From: Flavobacterium arcticum
GTDB taxonomy: Bacteria; Bacteroidota; Bacteroidia; Flavobacteriales; Flavobacteriaceae
Assembly: GCF_003344925.1 (NCBI RefSeq)
Contig: NZ_CP031188.1
Coordinates: 1,114,501-1,178,500, forward strand
DNA: 64,000 bases
Direction of reading: 5' to 3'
The position numbers and the translations under genes are program-made. This document shows, in pieces, positions 17,269-24,841 of the stretch (within the stretch, counting starts at the first letter, position 1; the number at the start of each line of letters is the position of its first letter). The notes beneath the pieces were generated by a model. That model was not told the origin of the DNA and did no database searches. It saw nothing but the letters and a program-made list of their open reading frames with translations.

Positions 17269-17730
17269 TTATTGTCGTTTCATCCTGATGTGCGGAATAT
17301 CGTCTTCAAGATACCCCTCGCCTACCTGCACAAAACCATGACTTTCGTAAAACTTTTTTAAGTACAACTGTGCCGATATGGTAATGGCTGTAGTAGTATA
17401 ATGCTTTGAAATACCTGCTATAGCAGCCTCCATAAGGTTGTGCCCCCATTTACGGTCACGATATTTCTCATTAATAACGACCCTACCAATGGCAGCTTCT
17501 TCAAAATAATACCCTGGTTCAAAAAGGCGTGCATAAGCAACAACATTACCTTCATAAATGCCGAGTAGATGTAATGCCTTTTCATCTTTACCATCTATAT
17601 CCTGATATACGCAGTTTTGCTCTACTACAAACACCTCACTGCGTAATTGTAGCACTGAGTATAGTTCATCTAGTGAAAACTCGTTAAATTGCTTTATTTT
17701 GAATATTGGTTGTTTTGTAATTTCCGACAT
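17269..17730 (-). CDS. GNAT family N-acetyltransferase, ElaA type
   Basis: A 153-residue cytoplasmic acetyltransferase. The ElaA signature is clear: LYSVLQLRSEVFVVEQNC followed by YQDIDGKDEKALHLLG. Motif A, the acetyl-CoA site, is GRVVINEKYRDRKWGHNLME, and the C-terminal part has FYESHGFVQVGEGYLEDDIPH. The substrate is unknown. Its ATG overlaps the stop of the upstream lipoprotein gene by one base (TAATG), so translation is likely coupled within the minus-strand operon mltD-DUF4837-lipoprotein-elaA. Confidence 0.92.
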   Translation of the reverse strand: MSEITKQPIFKIKQFNEFSLDELYSVLQLRSEVFVVEQNCVYQDIDGKDEKALHLLGIYEGNVVAYARLFEPGYYFEEAAIGRVVINEKYRDRKWGHNLMEAAIAGISKHYTTTAITISAQLYLKKFYESHGFVQVGEGYLEDDIPHIRMKRQ

Positions 17731-18386
17731 TATTCTTTAAAATATTTAAGATGACTAACATAATCTGTAAACTTTAGAAATCTGCCGTTTCGTTTCATCT
17801 TTTCATTTTCGAAATATATGTATTGATTCTCCATAATCAATTCTATTTCAAAAATATTAGCAGTTCTATCCTTTATGGTATATTTTGAATTTTTTTCAGA
17901 TAATCCAATAGAAAAAACAGTTATAGTATCTATTTCAGCAGTCTTATCAAAATAAATTTTCCCTTCAGAATCAGTTAATAAATACTCTCCCGAATCATTT
18001 ATCTTAATACTCCACCCCGGTAAGGGAAACTTATCTTCATTTTGATTTAGATTTAACTGTATATAAGGCTTTCCTTCAGTATGTTTTTCTTCTACTATCA
18101 AATAATCGTTTTTACAATAATCATAACTGTTTAAAATTATATTATTGCCCTCTATATGCCACGTTCCTTGAGATTCCTTATAATATAAGCCGGCTCTATA
18201 AGTATAAGAAAATGCTGTATCGTTAAGGGTTATTTCTGAATATAGATAAGGATTATTTTTTCTTTTGCAGACATAGTTACCCTTTAGCTGAGTTACTTTT
18301 ATTGGACTACAAGAAACTAAAAAAAATCCTATGATTAATGTATATGAAAGTAAAGCAGATAAATACTTTATTTTGAATTGAATCAT
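17730..18386 (-). CDS. hypothetical lipoprotein
   Basis: A 218-residue protein I do not recognise. The N-terminus is a lipoprotein signal: LLSYTLIIGFFLVSCSP, with Cys at about residue 26. The mature part is beta-rich, with strand-turn patterns such as GTWHIEGNNIILNSYD and DKFPLPGWSIKINDSGEYLL that recall lipocalin-like or copper-resistance-like beta sheets, but no family can be named. It is joined on both sides: its ATG directly abuts the DUF4837 stop and its stop overlaps the acetyltransferase start. AT content is higher than in the flanking genes, so it may be a later insertion in this operon. Confidence 0.75.
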   Translation of the reverse strand: MIQFKIKYLSALLSYTLIIGFFLVSCSPIKVTQLKGNYVCKRKNNPYLYSEITLNDTAFSYTYRAGLYYKESQGTWHIEGNNIILNSYDYCKNDYLIVEEKHTEGKPYIQLNLNQNEDKFPLPGWSIKINDSGEYLLTDSEGKIYFDKTAEIDTITVFSIGLSEKNSKYTIKDRTANIFEIELIMENQYIYFENEKMKRNGRFLKFTDYVSHLKYFKE

Positions 18387-19364
18387 TTATTGAAATTGTA
18401 ATGACTTGATAATCGACTCCAGCTCTATGATGAGGTCGCGCTTGGGCGACGAAGGGCTGTAAATAAACCCTTCTATTACCAAATAACATTGATGCTTATC
18501 GTCGCGAATGGCGTAGTTAAGGAAAGGTCCATTCATAAAGTCATTTTCCATTTCCCAATTACCACGTGTTTCAAAAGCACGATTATCTTTAAAACTTGTC
18601 ATGAATAAGTAAGGCGAGTAAGCCTCTTCTGTTTTCATGTAAGTATTCTCTTCTTGCCCGTGTATGTATAGACTACCTATAGAGTCGCGCATACTGATAA
18701 TGTTACTCAATATCGTTTTTTCTTGCTCTATTGTTTCATAAGGCACACTATACAGTAGTATGTTGGTATTACCGCTTGGTATATCTTTTTTTAGCCAAAC
18801 AAACTTATCATTTTCTATAGCATAGGTATAGGTAGCAGGAACCATTATCGAGATGCCAAACTGTTCTTTAAAAGGTATTGTGTCTAGTAATCCTGCTTTT
18901 CGGTTACGCTTTTGGTTTTCGCATATTTCGGTTTCTTTTATTTTCATGATAATCTCATCAGAGTGCATTTCTATGAGATCTAGTAAATCGTCGATGCTTT
19001 TTCCGCTAAAGGTAAACACATTTTGTGGCGTGCAAAAACTGTTTTTTTTTGAAGTATATTCCTTTTCGCCTCCTTTGTTTATTATAATAATATTTCTGCC
19101 TTTTTTAAGGGCTTCATCAAAGGTACTTTCGTGATATTGGTTTAGTGTAAAAAGAGGTTCTTCTTGTGTAAGACCATCAACTGGTGCAGCTAGTTTTTTG
19201 CGCAGGCTGTCGCCTATGTCGCCACTCCATAGCACATCATTTATAATGATAGATATCTCATTAATATTCCCTTTGGATGCTACTGCATCTGCATCGCTGT
19301 CATCTTTGCAAGCTGTAGCACAAAGAACAAAAACAAAAAATACTATTTGTTTTATTCTTTTCAT
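18387..19364 (-). CDS. DUF4837 family lipoprotein
   Basis: A 325-residue protein from the chosen start. The frame is open to an ATG at 19397, but that would overlap the upstream gene; the ATG at 19364 gives MKRIKQIVFFVFVLCATACK, a regular lipoprotein signal with Cys at residue 19. The body has the DUF4837 pattern, including NEISIIINDVLWSGDIGDSL, KKGRNIIIINKGG and, near the C-terminus, ETRGNWEMENDFMNGPF. Function unknown; the family is confined largely to Bacteroidota and commonly lies beside the LysM transglycosylase gene, as here (19 bp gap). Likely outer-membrane anchored on the periplasmic side. Confidence 0.85.
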   Translation of the reverse strand: MKRIKQIVFFVFVLCATACKDDSDADAVASKGNINEISIIINDVLWSGDIGDSLRKKLAAPVDGLTQEEPLFTLNQYHESTFDEALKKGRNIIIINKGGEKEYTSKKNSFCTPQNVFTFSGKSIDDLLDLIEMHSDEIIMKIKETEICENQKRNRKAGLLDTIPFKEQFGISIMVPATYTYAIENDKFVWLKKDIPSGNTNILLYSVPYETIEQEKTILSNIISMRDSIGSLYIHGQEENTYMKTEEAYSPYLFMTSFKDNRAFETRGNWEMENDFMNGPFLNYAIRDDKHQCYLVIEGFIYSPSSPKRDLIIELESIIKSLQFQ

Positions 19365-19383
19365 GATAATAAACTCCTTTACT

Positions 19384-21129
19384 TTAGTTAACAACAACCT
19401 TTAGCTTCATGCCAGGTTTAATGCTTTCTCCTTTTATTTTGTTCCAGTTTTTAAGGTTCTCTACTGTTACACCAGGATGTTTTTTTGCGATACTGAATAA
19501 AGAGTCTCCTTTTTGAACAATATACAAATGCTCCTTTTCATAATCAAAGTCTTTAAACTTATTGTCTTTATGAGTATCAGTCGCCACCTCAAGTGTTTCG
19601 GCTTCCTCTTCTGCTATTTCAGTATCTTCAATAACCTCATCTTCATCAATTACTATACCTTCATCAACGGGTATTATAGGTTTAATAATTGCGGCTTTTA
19701 GCGGCTTTAATTTTTCCTTTTTAACCTCTTTAGGTTTTATCTCGGCTATAGCCTCTACTTTTGGCATAGGCGGTATATCTACAATAGTTTCTACCTTAAT
19801 TTTCAGGTTTTGCCCTACCCTAATCATATTACCTCTAAGACCGTTCCACTTTCTTAATTCTGTTACTGATACATCATTCTTGTTGGCTATTGCTCCAAGG
19901 TTATCACCACGTCTTACCTTATAGGTTTTGGTGGTGGTAATTATCTTTTTACCATCCATTATTTTGGTTTGTGCAAGTGCCTCTTCGCGTTCTATTACAA
20001 AGTGAGGTTTCTCTCTTTGGTCAGCTTCATAGTCTATATAAGCATAGATTCCTTTTTCGTTAGAGGTAAATAAACCAATCTTATCTTTAGGTAACCTCAG
20101 GTAATGTGGCTTCTCTGTAGTATAAGGTATAACATCTAGTTTATAAATAGGGTTTAATAGCTGTAATTGCTCCATAGGTACATCTAATAAATCGGCAACT
20201 TGCTTAAACGACATTTGACGTTTTACCATTACAGTATCCGTTTCAAAGTACGTCATTGGTGCTTTATTAGCCGTAATACCGTGCTCGCTAGCATATTCAT
20301 ATACATACATAGTAGCTAGGAAAGCAGGCACATAGCCCCGTGTTTCTCTTGGTAATTTTGGTCGTATGTTCCAGTAATTTTTACGATTGCCCGAACGGCG
20401 TATTGCTTTATTAACATTGCCCGGTCCTGCATTGTAAGACGCTAAAACTAAATCCCAGTCGCCAAAAATATTGTATAAACTTGATAAATACTGGCAAGCT
20501 GCCTCGGTAGCCTGTATAGGGTCGCATCTTTCGTCAACATATGAGTTTACCTCAAGGTTAAACTGCTTACCTGTAGGGTACATAAATTGCCAAAGTCCTG
20601 TAGCGCCTACCCTCGATTTTGCACGTGGGTTTAGTGCCGACTCTATAACGGCAAGATACTTTATTTCCATAGGTACATCATACTTGGCAAGGTATTCTTC
20701 GAATAATGGGAAGTAATACTCTGATAGTGCCATAAGCCTGCTAAACGATTTTGGTCGGTTTTTCAGGTATGATTTTATGATGTTTTCTAACCCTTTGCTG
20801 TATTCTATATGAAATGGCGAGACAGCATCCAGCTTGGCAAGCCTTTCTTTTAATAAAGCCGTAGATAGGTTATAATCTACCTCTTCATCGGGATCTATAT
20901 TTTGTATATCCTCTTGCATGGTTGCAAAAAGATCTTTATTAGTCAGTTCCTTTACCCAAAGGCTGTCCATACAAGCTAGCTCTTCGTTATGAATAAAGGT
21001 TGTTTTTAACGAATCGATATAAGAAAGTTTTACTTCCTGTGCACTCACGGCTGTTTCGGCACCTTCTTGTGCAAAAGCCACAAAAGAAAAGAATGCAAAA
21101 ACAGCAGACAATATCCTTTTTTTGTTCAT
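19384..21129 (-). CDS. mltD: lytic murein transglycosylase with LysM repeats (MltD-like)
   Basis: A 581-residue secreted peptidoglycan lyase. After the signal peptide (ILSAVFAFFSFVAFAQEG) comes a helical region, then the SLT domain at about residues 150-290 with catalytic glutamate in LAVIESALNPRAKSRVGATG, and the GLWQFMYPTGKQF and LASYNAGPGNV blocks. Two LysM domains follow near residues 410-455 (YKVRRGDNLGAIANKNDVSV) and at the C-terminus (YIVQKGDSLFSIAKKHPGV), separated by a Glu/Lys-rich linker. It cleaves glycan strands with 1,6-anhydro ends, in wall turnover. It is first in the minus-strand operon. Confidence 0.95.
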   Translation of the reverse strand: MNKKRILSAVFAFFSFVAFAQEGAETAVSAQEVKLSYIDSLKTTFIHNEELACMDSLWVKELTNKDLFATMQEDIQNIDPDEEVDYNLSTALLKERLAKLDAVSPFHIEYSKGLENIIKSYLKNRPKSFSRLMALSEYYFPLFEEYLAKYDVPMEIKYLAVIESALNPRAKSRVGATGLWQFMYPTGKQFNLEVNSYVDERCDPIQATEAACQYLSSLYNIFGDWDLVLASYNAGPGNVNKAIRRSGNRKNYWNIRPKLPRETRGYVPAFLATMYVYEYASEHGITANKAPMTYFETDTVMVKRQMSFKQVADLLDVPMEQLQLLNPIYKLDVIPYTTEKPHYLRLPKDKIGLFTSNEKGIYAYIDYEADQREKPHFVIEREEALAQTKIMDGKKIITTTKTYKVRRGDNLGAIANKNDVSVTELRKWNGLRGNMIRVGQNLKIKVETIVDIPPMPKVEAIAEIKPKEVKKEKLKPLKAAIIKPIIPVDEGIVIDEDEVIEDTEIAEEEAETLEVATDTHKDNKFKDFDYEKEHLYIVQKGDSLFSIAKKHPGVTVENLKNWNKIKGESIKPGMKLKVVVN

Positions 21130-21223
21130 AAATTATTTATTAACCGTTACTACACCCTAAATGCTACTAAGGCATAAGAGGTATAACTTTAAAACAGTTG
21201 GTATTCGTATAAATTTTAACAGA

Positions 21224-22411
21224 CTACTCTAATATAGCAGCAATACCTGGTAAGGTTTTACCCTCTAGCATCTCTAGCATAGCCCCGCCACCTGTAGACA
21301 CATAGCTCATTTTTGGCTCTAGCCCAAATTGCTTAACTGCCGAAACAGAGTCGCCACCACCTACAAGCGAGAAAGCACCTTTTGCTGTAGCTTCGGCAAT
21401 AAATTCGCCTAATGCTATAGTCCCTTTAGCAAAGCTTTCCATTTCGAAAACCCCAAGAGGACCATTCCAAAGTATGGTTTTTGACTCTAATATCACTTTT
21501 TTAAAGTTCTCTAACGATTTTGGTCCTGCATCAAGCCCTTGCCATCCGTCAGGAATTTCGTTAACATCAACTATTTGTGTGTTAGCATCATTTTTAAAAC
21601 CATCAGCAGCCACAACATCTACAGGAATATGTATTTGTACATTTTTAGCCTTCGCTTGTTTCAGTATTTCAAGGGCAAGCTCTTGCTTGTCGTCTTCACA
21701 AATAGAGTCGCCAATTTTTCCGCCTAATGCCTTAACAAAGGTGAAGGTCATACCACCACCAATAATGAGGTGATCTACTTTATCTAATATATTTTCGATA
21801 ACAGTAATTTTAGAAGATACTTTACTTCCGCCCAAAACAGCTGTAACTGGCTTTTCGCTATTTTTTAATACTTTATCTAAACTCTCTATTTCTTTAGCAA
21901 GAAGCGCACCAAAAACTTTATTTTCAGGGAAAAACTTTGCAACTATAGTGGTAGAGGCATGCGCACGGTGTGCTGTACCAAAAGCATCGTTTACATAAAC
22001 ATCGCCTAGTTTTGATAATTTTTGAGCAAATGCTTCGTCGCCTGCTGTTTCTTCATCATAAAAACGTAGGTTTTCTAACAGTAATACTTCTCCTGGTTTA
22101 AGGTCGGCAGCAGCTTTTTCAACCTCATCGCCTACACAGTCATTTACAAATTTTACATCCTTGCCTAAAACCTCCGATGTTTTTGCAACAATATGTTTAA
22201 GCGAGTATTTATCTTCTTTTCCTTTTGGTCTACCCAAGTGGCTCATCAGGATAACACTCCCGCCATCATTTAAAATTTTATCGATAGTTGGTTTTGCCGC
22301 ATCAATACGTGTAGTATCGGTAACGTTAAAATTCTCATCAAGAGGCACATTAAAGTCTACTCTAATTAATGCCTTTTTACCTTTAAAATCAATATCTGAA
22401 AGCGTTTTCAT
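21224..22411 (-). CDS. pgk: phosphoglycerate kinase
   Basis: The 395-residue glycolytic enzyme that converts 1,3-bisphosphoglycerate and ADP to 3-phosphoglycerate and ATP. The N-terminal substrate block is [20 protein letters not shown], followed by [11 protein letters not shown] and [11 protein letters not shown]. The C-terminal nucleotide block is [16 protein letters not shown] and then [15 protein letters not shown]. Length is normal. It has its own promoter and is followed 94 bp later by the mltD operon. Confidence 0.98.
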   Translation of the reverse strand: MKTLSDIDFKGKKALIRVDFNVPLDENFNVTDTTRIDAAKPTIDKILNDGGSVILMSHLGRPKGKEDKYSLKHIVAKTSEVLGKDVKFVNDCVGDEVEKAAADLKPGEVLLLENLRFYDEETAGDEAFAQKLSKLGDVYVNDAFGTAHRAHASTTIVAKFFPENKVFGALLAKEIESLDKVLKNSEKPVTAVLGGSKVSSKITVIENILDKVDHLIIGGGMTFTFVKALGGKIGDSICEDDKQELALEILKQAKAKNVQIHIPVDVVAADGFKNDANTQIVDVNEIPDGWQGLDAGPKSLENFKKVILESKTILWNGPLGVFEMESFAKGTIALGEFIAEATAKGAFSLVGGGDSVSAVKQFGLEPKMSYVSTGGGAMLEMLEGKTLPGIAAILE

Positions 22412-22447
22412 ATGTGTATTTTTTATTTAGTTTTTAATGAAGCGTAG

Positions 22448-22455
22448 CAAATATA
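22448..22455 (-). promoter_or_regulatory. pgk promoter -7 element
   Basis: On the minus strand TATATTTG matches TAnnTTTG, about 36 bp upstream of the pgk ATG. Confidence 0.6.
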
Positions 22456-22535
22456 ACTTTTTCTGATAATAGTTTGAAAAATAGCGATTGAAAAATGAAA
22501 CTATAAAAAAATCACTCGTTGTAGTTGTTAAGTAC

Positions 22536-22615
22536 TGTCATGCTGAGAAATGAAGCATCTCTATTTCCTGCTTGTTTTAGATTCTTCACTACGCTCTGCT
22601 ACGTTCAGAATGACA
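22536..22615. repeat. REP-like intergenic inverted-repeat element
   Basis: An 80-bp element that begins TGTCATGCTGAG and ends TTCAGAATGACA, so the two ends are imperfect inverted copies. Inside are GATTCTTCACTACGCTCTG and CTACGTTCAGAATGACA, the wording typical of dispersed intergenic repeats in Bacteroidota. It lies between the divergent pgk and holB genes. Confidence 0.6.
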
Positions 22616-22661
22616 GCGTAATCTTCATCAATCATAACACACCAAATCCCCTAAATTCTGC

Positions 22662-22669
22662 TATATTTG
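22662..22669 (+). promoter_or_regulatory. holB promoter -7 element, nearly no leader
   Basis: TATATTTG ends only 4 bp before the holB ATG at 22674. If it is used, the transcript begins at or within a few bases of the start codon. Confidence 0.5.
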
Positions 22670-22673
22670 TTCC

Positions 22674-23822
22674 ATGCTTTTTTCAGAAATTTTAGGACAG
22701 GAACACATTAAAAACCACTTAACCAAAAGTACCGATAGCGGACGCATTCCGCATGCGCAATTGTTTGTAGGTCCAGAGGGTTCTGGTGCGCTCGCTATGG
22801 CTATTGCCTATGCGCAGTATATTTTGTGCGGTAATACCAGTGGCGAAAACAGCAACGGTAATGCTGCTTGTAACCTGAAGTTTCAGAACTTTTCGCATCC
22901 TGATTTGCATTTTGTGTTCCCAGTAGCGCCCAATGGAGAGGTAAAAAGCCACCCTGTGAGTGCTAACTTTATGAAATCGTGGCGCGAGTTTATTACCCAA
23001 ACGCCTTATGGTAGTCTTTTTGACTGGTATAAAAAAATAGGCATTGCCAACAAGCAAGGGCAAATAGGGGTAGATGAAGCGCAGGAGATTATGAAATCGC
23101 TTTCGCTAAAAGCATACGAGGGTGGTTATAAAGTAATGATTATTTGGATGGCAGATAAAATGAATACTGCTACCGCTAATAAACTCCTGAAACTGCTAGA
23201 AGAACCGCCACAAAAAACGGTTTTCTTGTTGGTAACAGAAGATGAAGACGATATACTACAAACCATACTGTCGCGCTGTCAAGTGTTACACTTTGGTGGG
23301 CTTAGCGAACAAGCTATAGCCGATGCATTGGTTTCTCGTGAAAATATAGAACCAGCCGTAGCGCAGAAGTTAGCCCACCAAGCGCAGGGCAATTATAACC
23401 AAGCAACGCATTTACTACACAAAAAGGGTGACGATTACCCCTTTGAAGAGTGGTTTGTACAATGGGTGCGTGCTGCTTTTCGCGCCAAGGGGAATGCTGC
23501 TGCGATACACGATCTGATAAGTTGGAGCGAACAAATAGCGGGTATAGGGCGCGAAGCGCAAAAACAGTTTCTTGATTTTTGTATTACTATGTTCCGCCAA
23601 GCATTAATGCTTAACTATCAGGCTAAGGAGCTGGTATATATAGAGCCTACTGTAGATAAATTTAAACTAGAAAATTTTGCACCGTTTGTTAACGGCAACA
23701 ACATTAACGATATTTTTAAAGAGCTTTCAGATGCCATTTACCATATAGAACGTAATGGTAATGCTAAAATAATTTTGACTGACTTATCTATTAAACTAAC
23801 ACGACTAATCCATAAAAAATAA
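22674..23822 (+). CDS. holB: DNA polymerase III subunit delta' (clamp loader)
   Basis: A 382-residue AAA+ protein of the replication clamp loader, which opens and loads the beta sliding clamp. Recognised by MLFSEILGQEHIKNHLTKS, then IPHAQLFVGPEGSGALAMA, VMIIWMADKMNTATANKLLK and ILSRCQVLHF. The P-loop position reads GPEGSGA, without the lysine of an active Walker A, as expected for delta', which does not bind ATP productively. The start is ATG 22674 right behind the promoter. It is followed 5 bp later by the DoxX-like gene. Confidence 0.92.
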   Translation: MLFSEILGQEHIKNHLTKSTDSGRIPHAQLFVGPEGSGALAMAIAYAQYILCGNTSGENSNGNAACNLKFQNFSHPDLHFVFPVAPNGEVKSHPVSANFMKSWREFITQTPYGSLFDWYKKIGIANKQGQIGVDEAQEIMKSLSLKAYEGGYKVMIIWMADKMNTATANKLLKLLEEPPQKTVFLLVTEDEDDILQTILSRCQVLHFGGLSEQAIADALVSRENIEPAVAQKLAHQAQGNYNQATHLLHKKGDDYPFEEWFVQWVRAAFRAKGNAAAIHDLISWSEQIAGIGREAQKQFLDFCITMFRQALMLNYQAKELVYIEPTVDKFKLENFAPFVNGNNINDIFKELSDAIYHIERNGNAKIILTDLSIKLTRLIHKK

Positions 23823-23827
23823 ACACT

Positions 23828-24208
23828 ATGATGACTTACGCAATAATCGCCGTACTACTTTTTCTTGCTATAACATTTATACAATCGGGCTACGATAAAG
23901 TAATGGACTGGAAAGGCAACGTGGGTTGGCTAAAAGGTCATTTTGCTGAAACATTCCTAAAAAACATGGTTCCGTTAGCTGTATTTATTATTCTTGCTCT
24001 TGAGGTAGTAGCAGGTGCTTTATCGCTAATAGGGGTTATAGAGCTACTAGTAAGTGGCGAGACTGATTTCGCGTTTTATGCAGCTTGCCTATCGGCTGTT
24101 ACGTTTTTGTTCCTGCTTTTAGGGCAGCGTGCTGCTAAAGATTATGATGGTGCAAGAACCATAGTGATTTACTTTATACCAGTAGTATTGTTGTTAAGCT
24201 GGTTGTAA
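23828..24208 (+). CDS. DoxX-like membrane protein
   Basis: A 126-residue protein with four membrane helices: YAIIAVLLFLAITFIQSGY, VPLAVFIILALEVVAGALSL, FYAACLSAVTFLFLLLG and IVIYFIPVVLLLSWL. The IQSGYDKVMDWKGNVGWLKGHF segment after helix one fits DoxX-like proteins of Bacteroidota (shown in parts: SGYDKVMDW, GNVGWLKGHF). It lies 5 bp after holB and is probably co-transcribed, but there is no evident functional link. Activity unknown; DoxX proteins are linked to redox processes in other bacteria. Confidence 0.75.
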   Translation: MMTYAIIAVLLFLAITFIQSGYDKVMDWKGNVGWLKGHFAETFLKNMVPLAVFIILALEVVAGALSLIGVIELLVSGETDFAFYAACLSAVTFLFLLLGQRAAKDYDGARTIVIYFIPVVLLLSWL

Positions 24209-24240
24209 AATGAATTTATAACCTATAACCTCAAAATGAC

Positions 24241-24816
24241 ATGAAGTACTTTATTCTAATCCTAAGTTTTCTAGCAGCTTCTTGCACAATTAATCGACAG
24301 ACGAGTATAAAATTTGAGAAGCAGAATAAGAAGACTATGACTAACTATCTTAATAAGAAAGGTTATGAAGTATCAGCTAATGAAATTGCAACGTTAAATG
24401 GTATTAATACCTTCATCGAGTATAATAATTCTGAAAAATTAGTTATACCTGAAGCTTATTTCTTCAATAAAGATGGATATCTAATATCAGGATTTGAAGG
24501 TACAGGATGTGGTATGGCTATAAGTAATATTGATGAAATTAGTAATGCTAGTTCAGACAATAAAGAACATTTTAAGGATTGGATAACCAATTATAATTTC
24601 CTTTCTAGTGACAATACAGAAGCCAGTTATGATGCTTATGTAATTATAAATTGGGCAATGTTTGTTGATGGTATGAACGATGATACATCGTACAACTGGT
24701 ATAAATCCCTTAAAAACAACAAGGATTTAAACATACGCATCATTTTTCTTAACTTAGATATTCAAGAGAATTGGAAATTATCAGATGATAATAAAAAAGT
24801 ATTAGGGTTAGAATAG
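24241..24816 (+). CDS. hypothetical lipoprotein
   Basis: A 191-residue protein I do not recognise. It has a signal peptide with lipobox, LILSFLAASCTIN (Cys near residue 15). The mature part contains VIPEAYFFNKDGYLISG, GTGCGMAISNIDEI and NIRIIFLNLDIQENW. The strand-helix alternation and the GTGCGM segment recall a thioredoxin-like arrangement, but there is no CxxC motif. It is AT-rich compared with holB and lies 32 bp after the DoxX-like gene, convergent with the helicase gene behind it. Probably an accessory envelope protein. Confidence 0.7.
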   Translation: MKYFILILSFLAASCTINRQTSIKFEKQNKKTMTNYLNKKGYEVSANEIATLNGINTFIEYNNSEKLVIPEAYFFNKDGYLISGFEGTGCGMAISNIDEISNASSDNKEHFKDWITNYNFLSSDNTEASYDAYVIINWAMFVDGMNDDTSYNWYKSLKNNKDLNIRIIFLNLDIQENWKLSDDNKKVLGLE

Positions 24817-24841
24817 CAACAACTGATTATTTGTAACCTAT

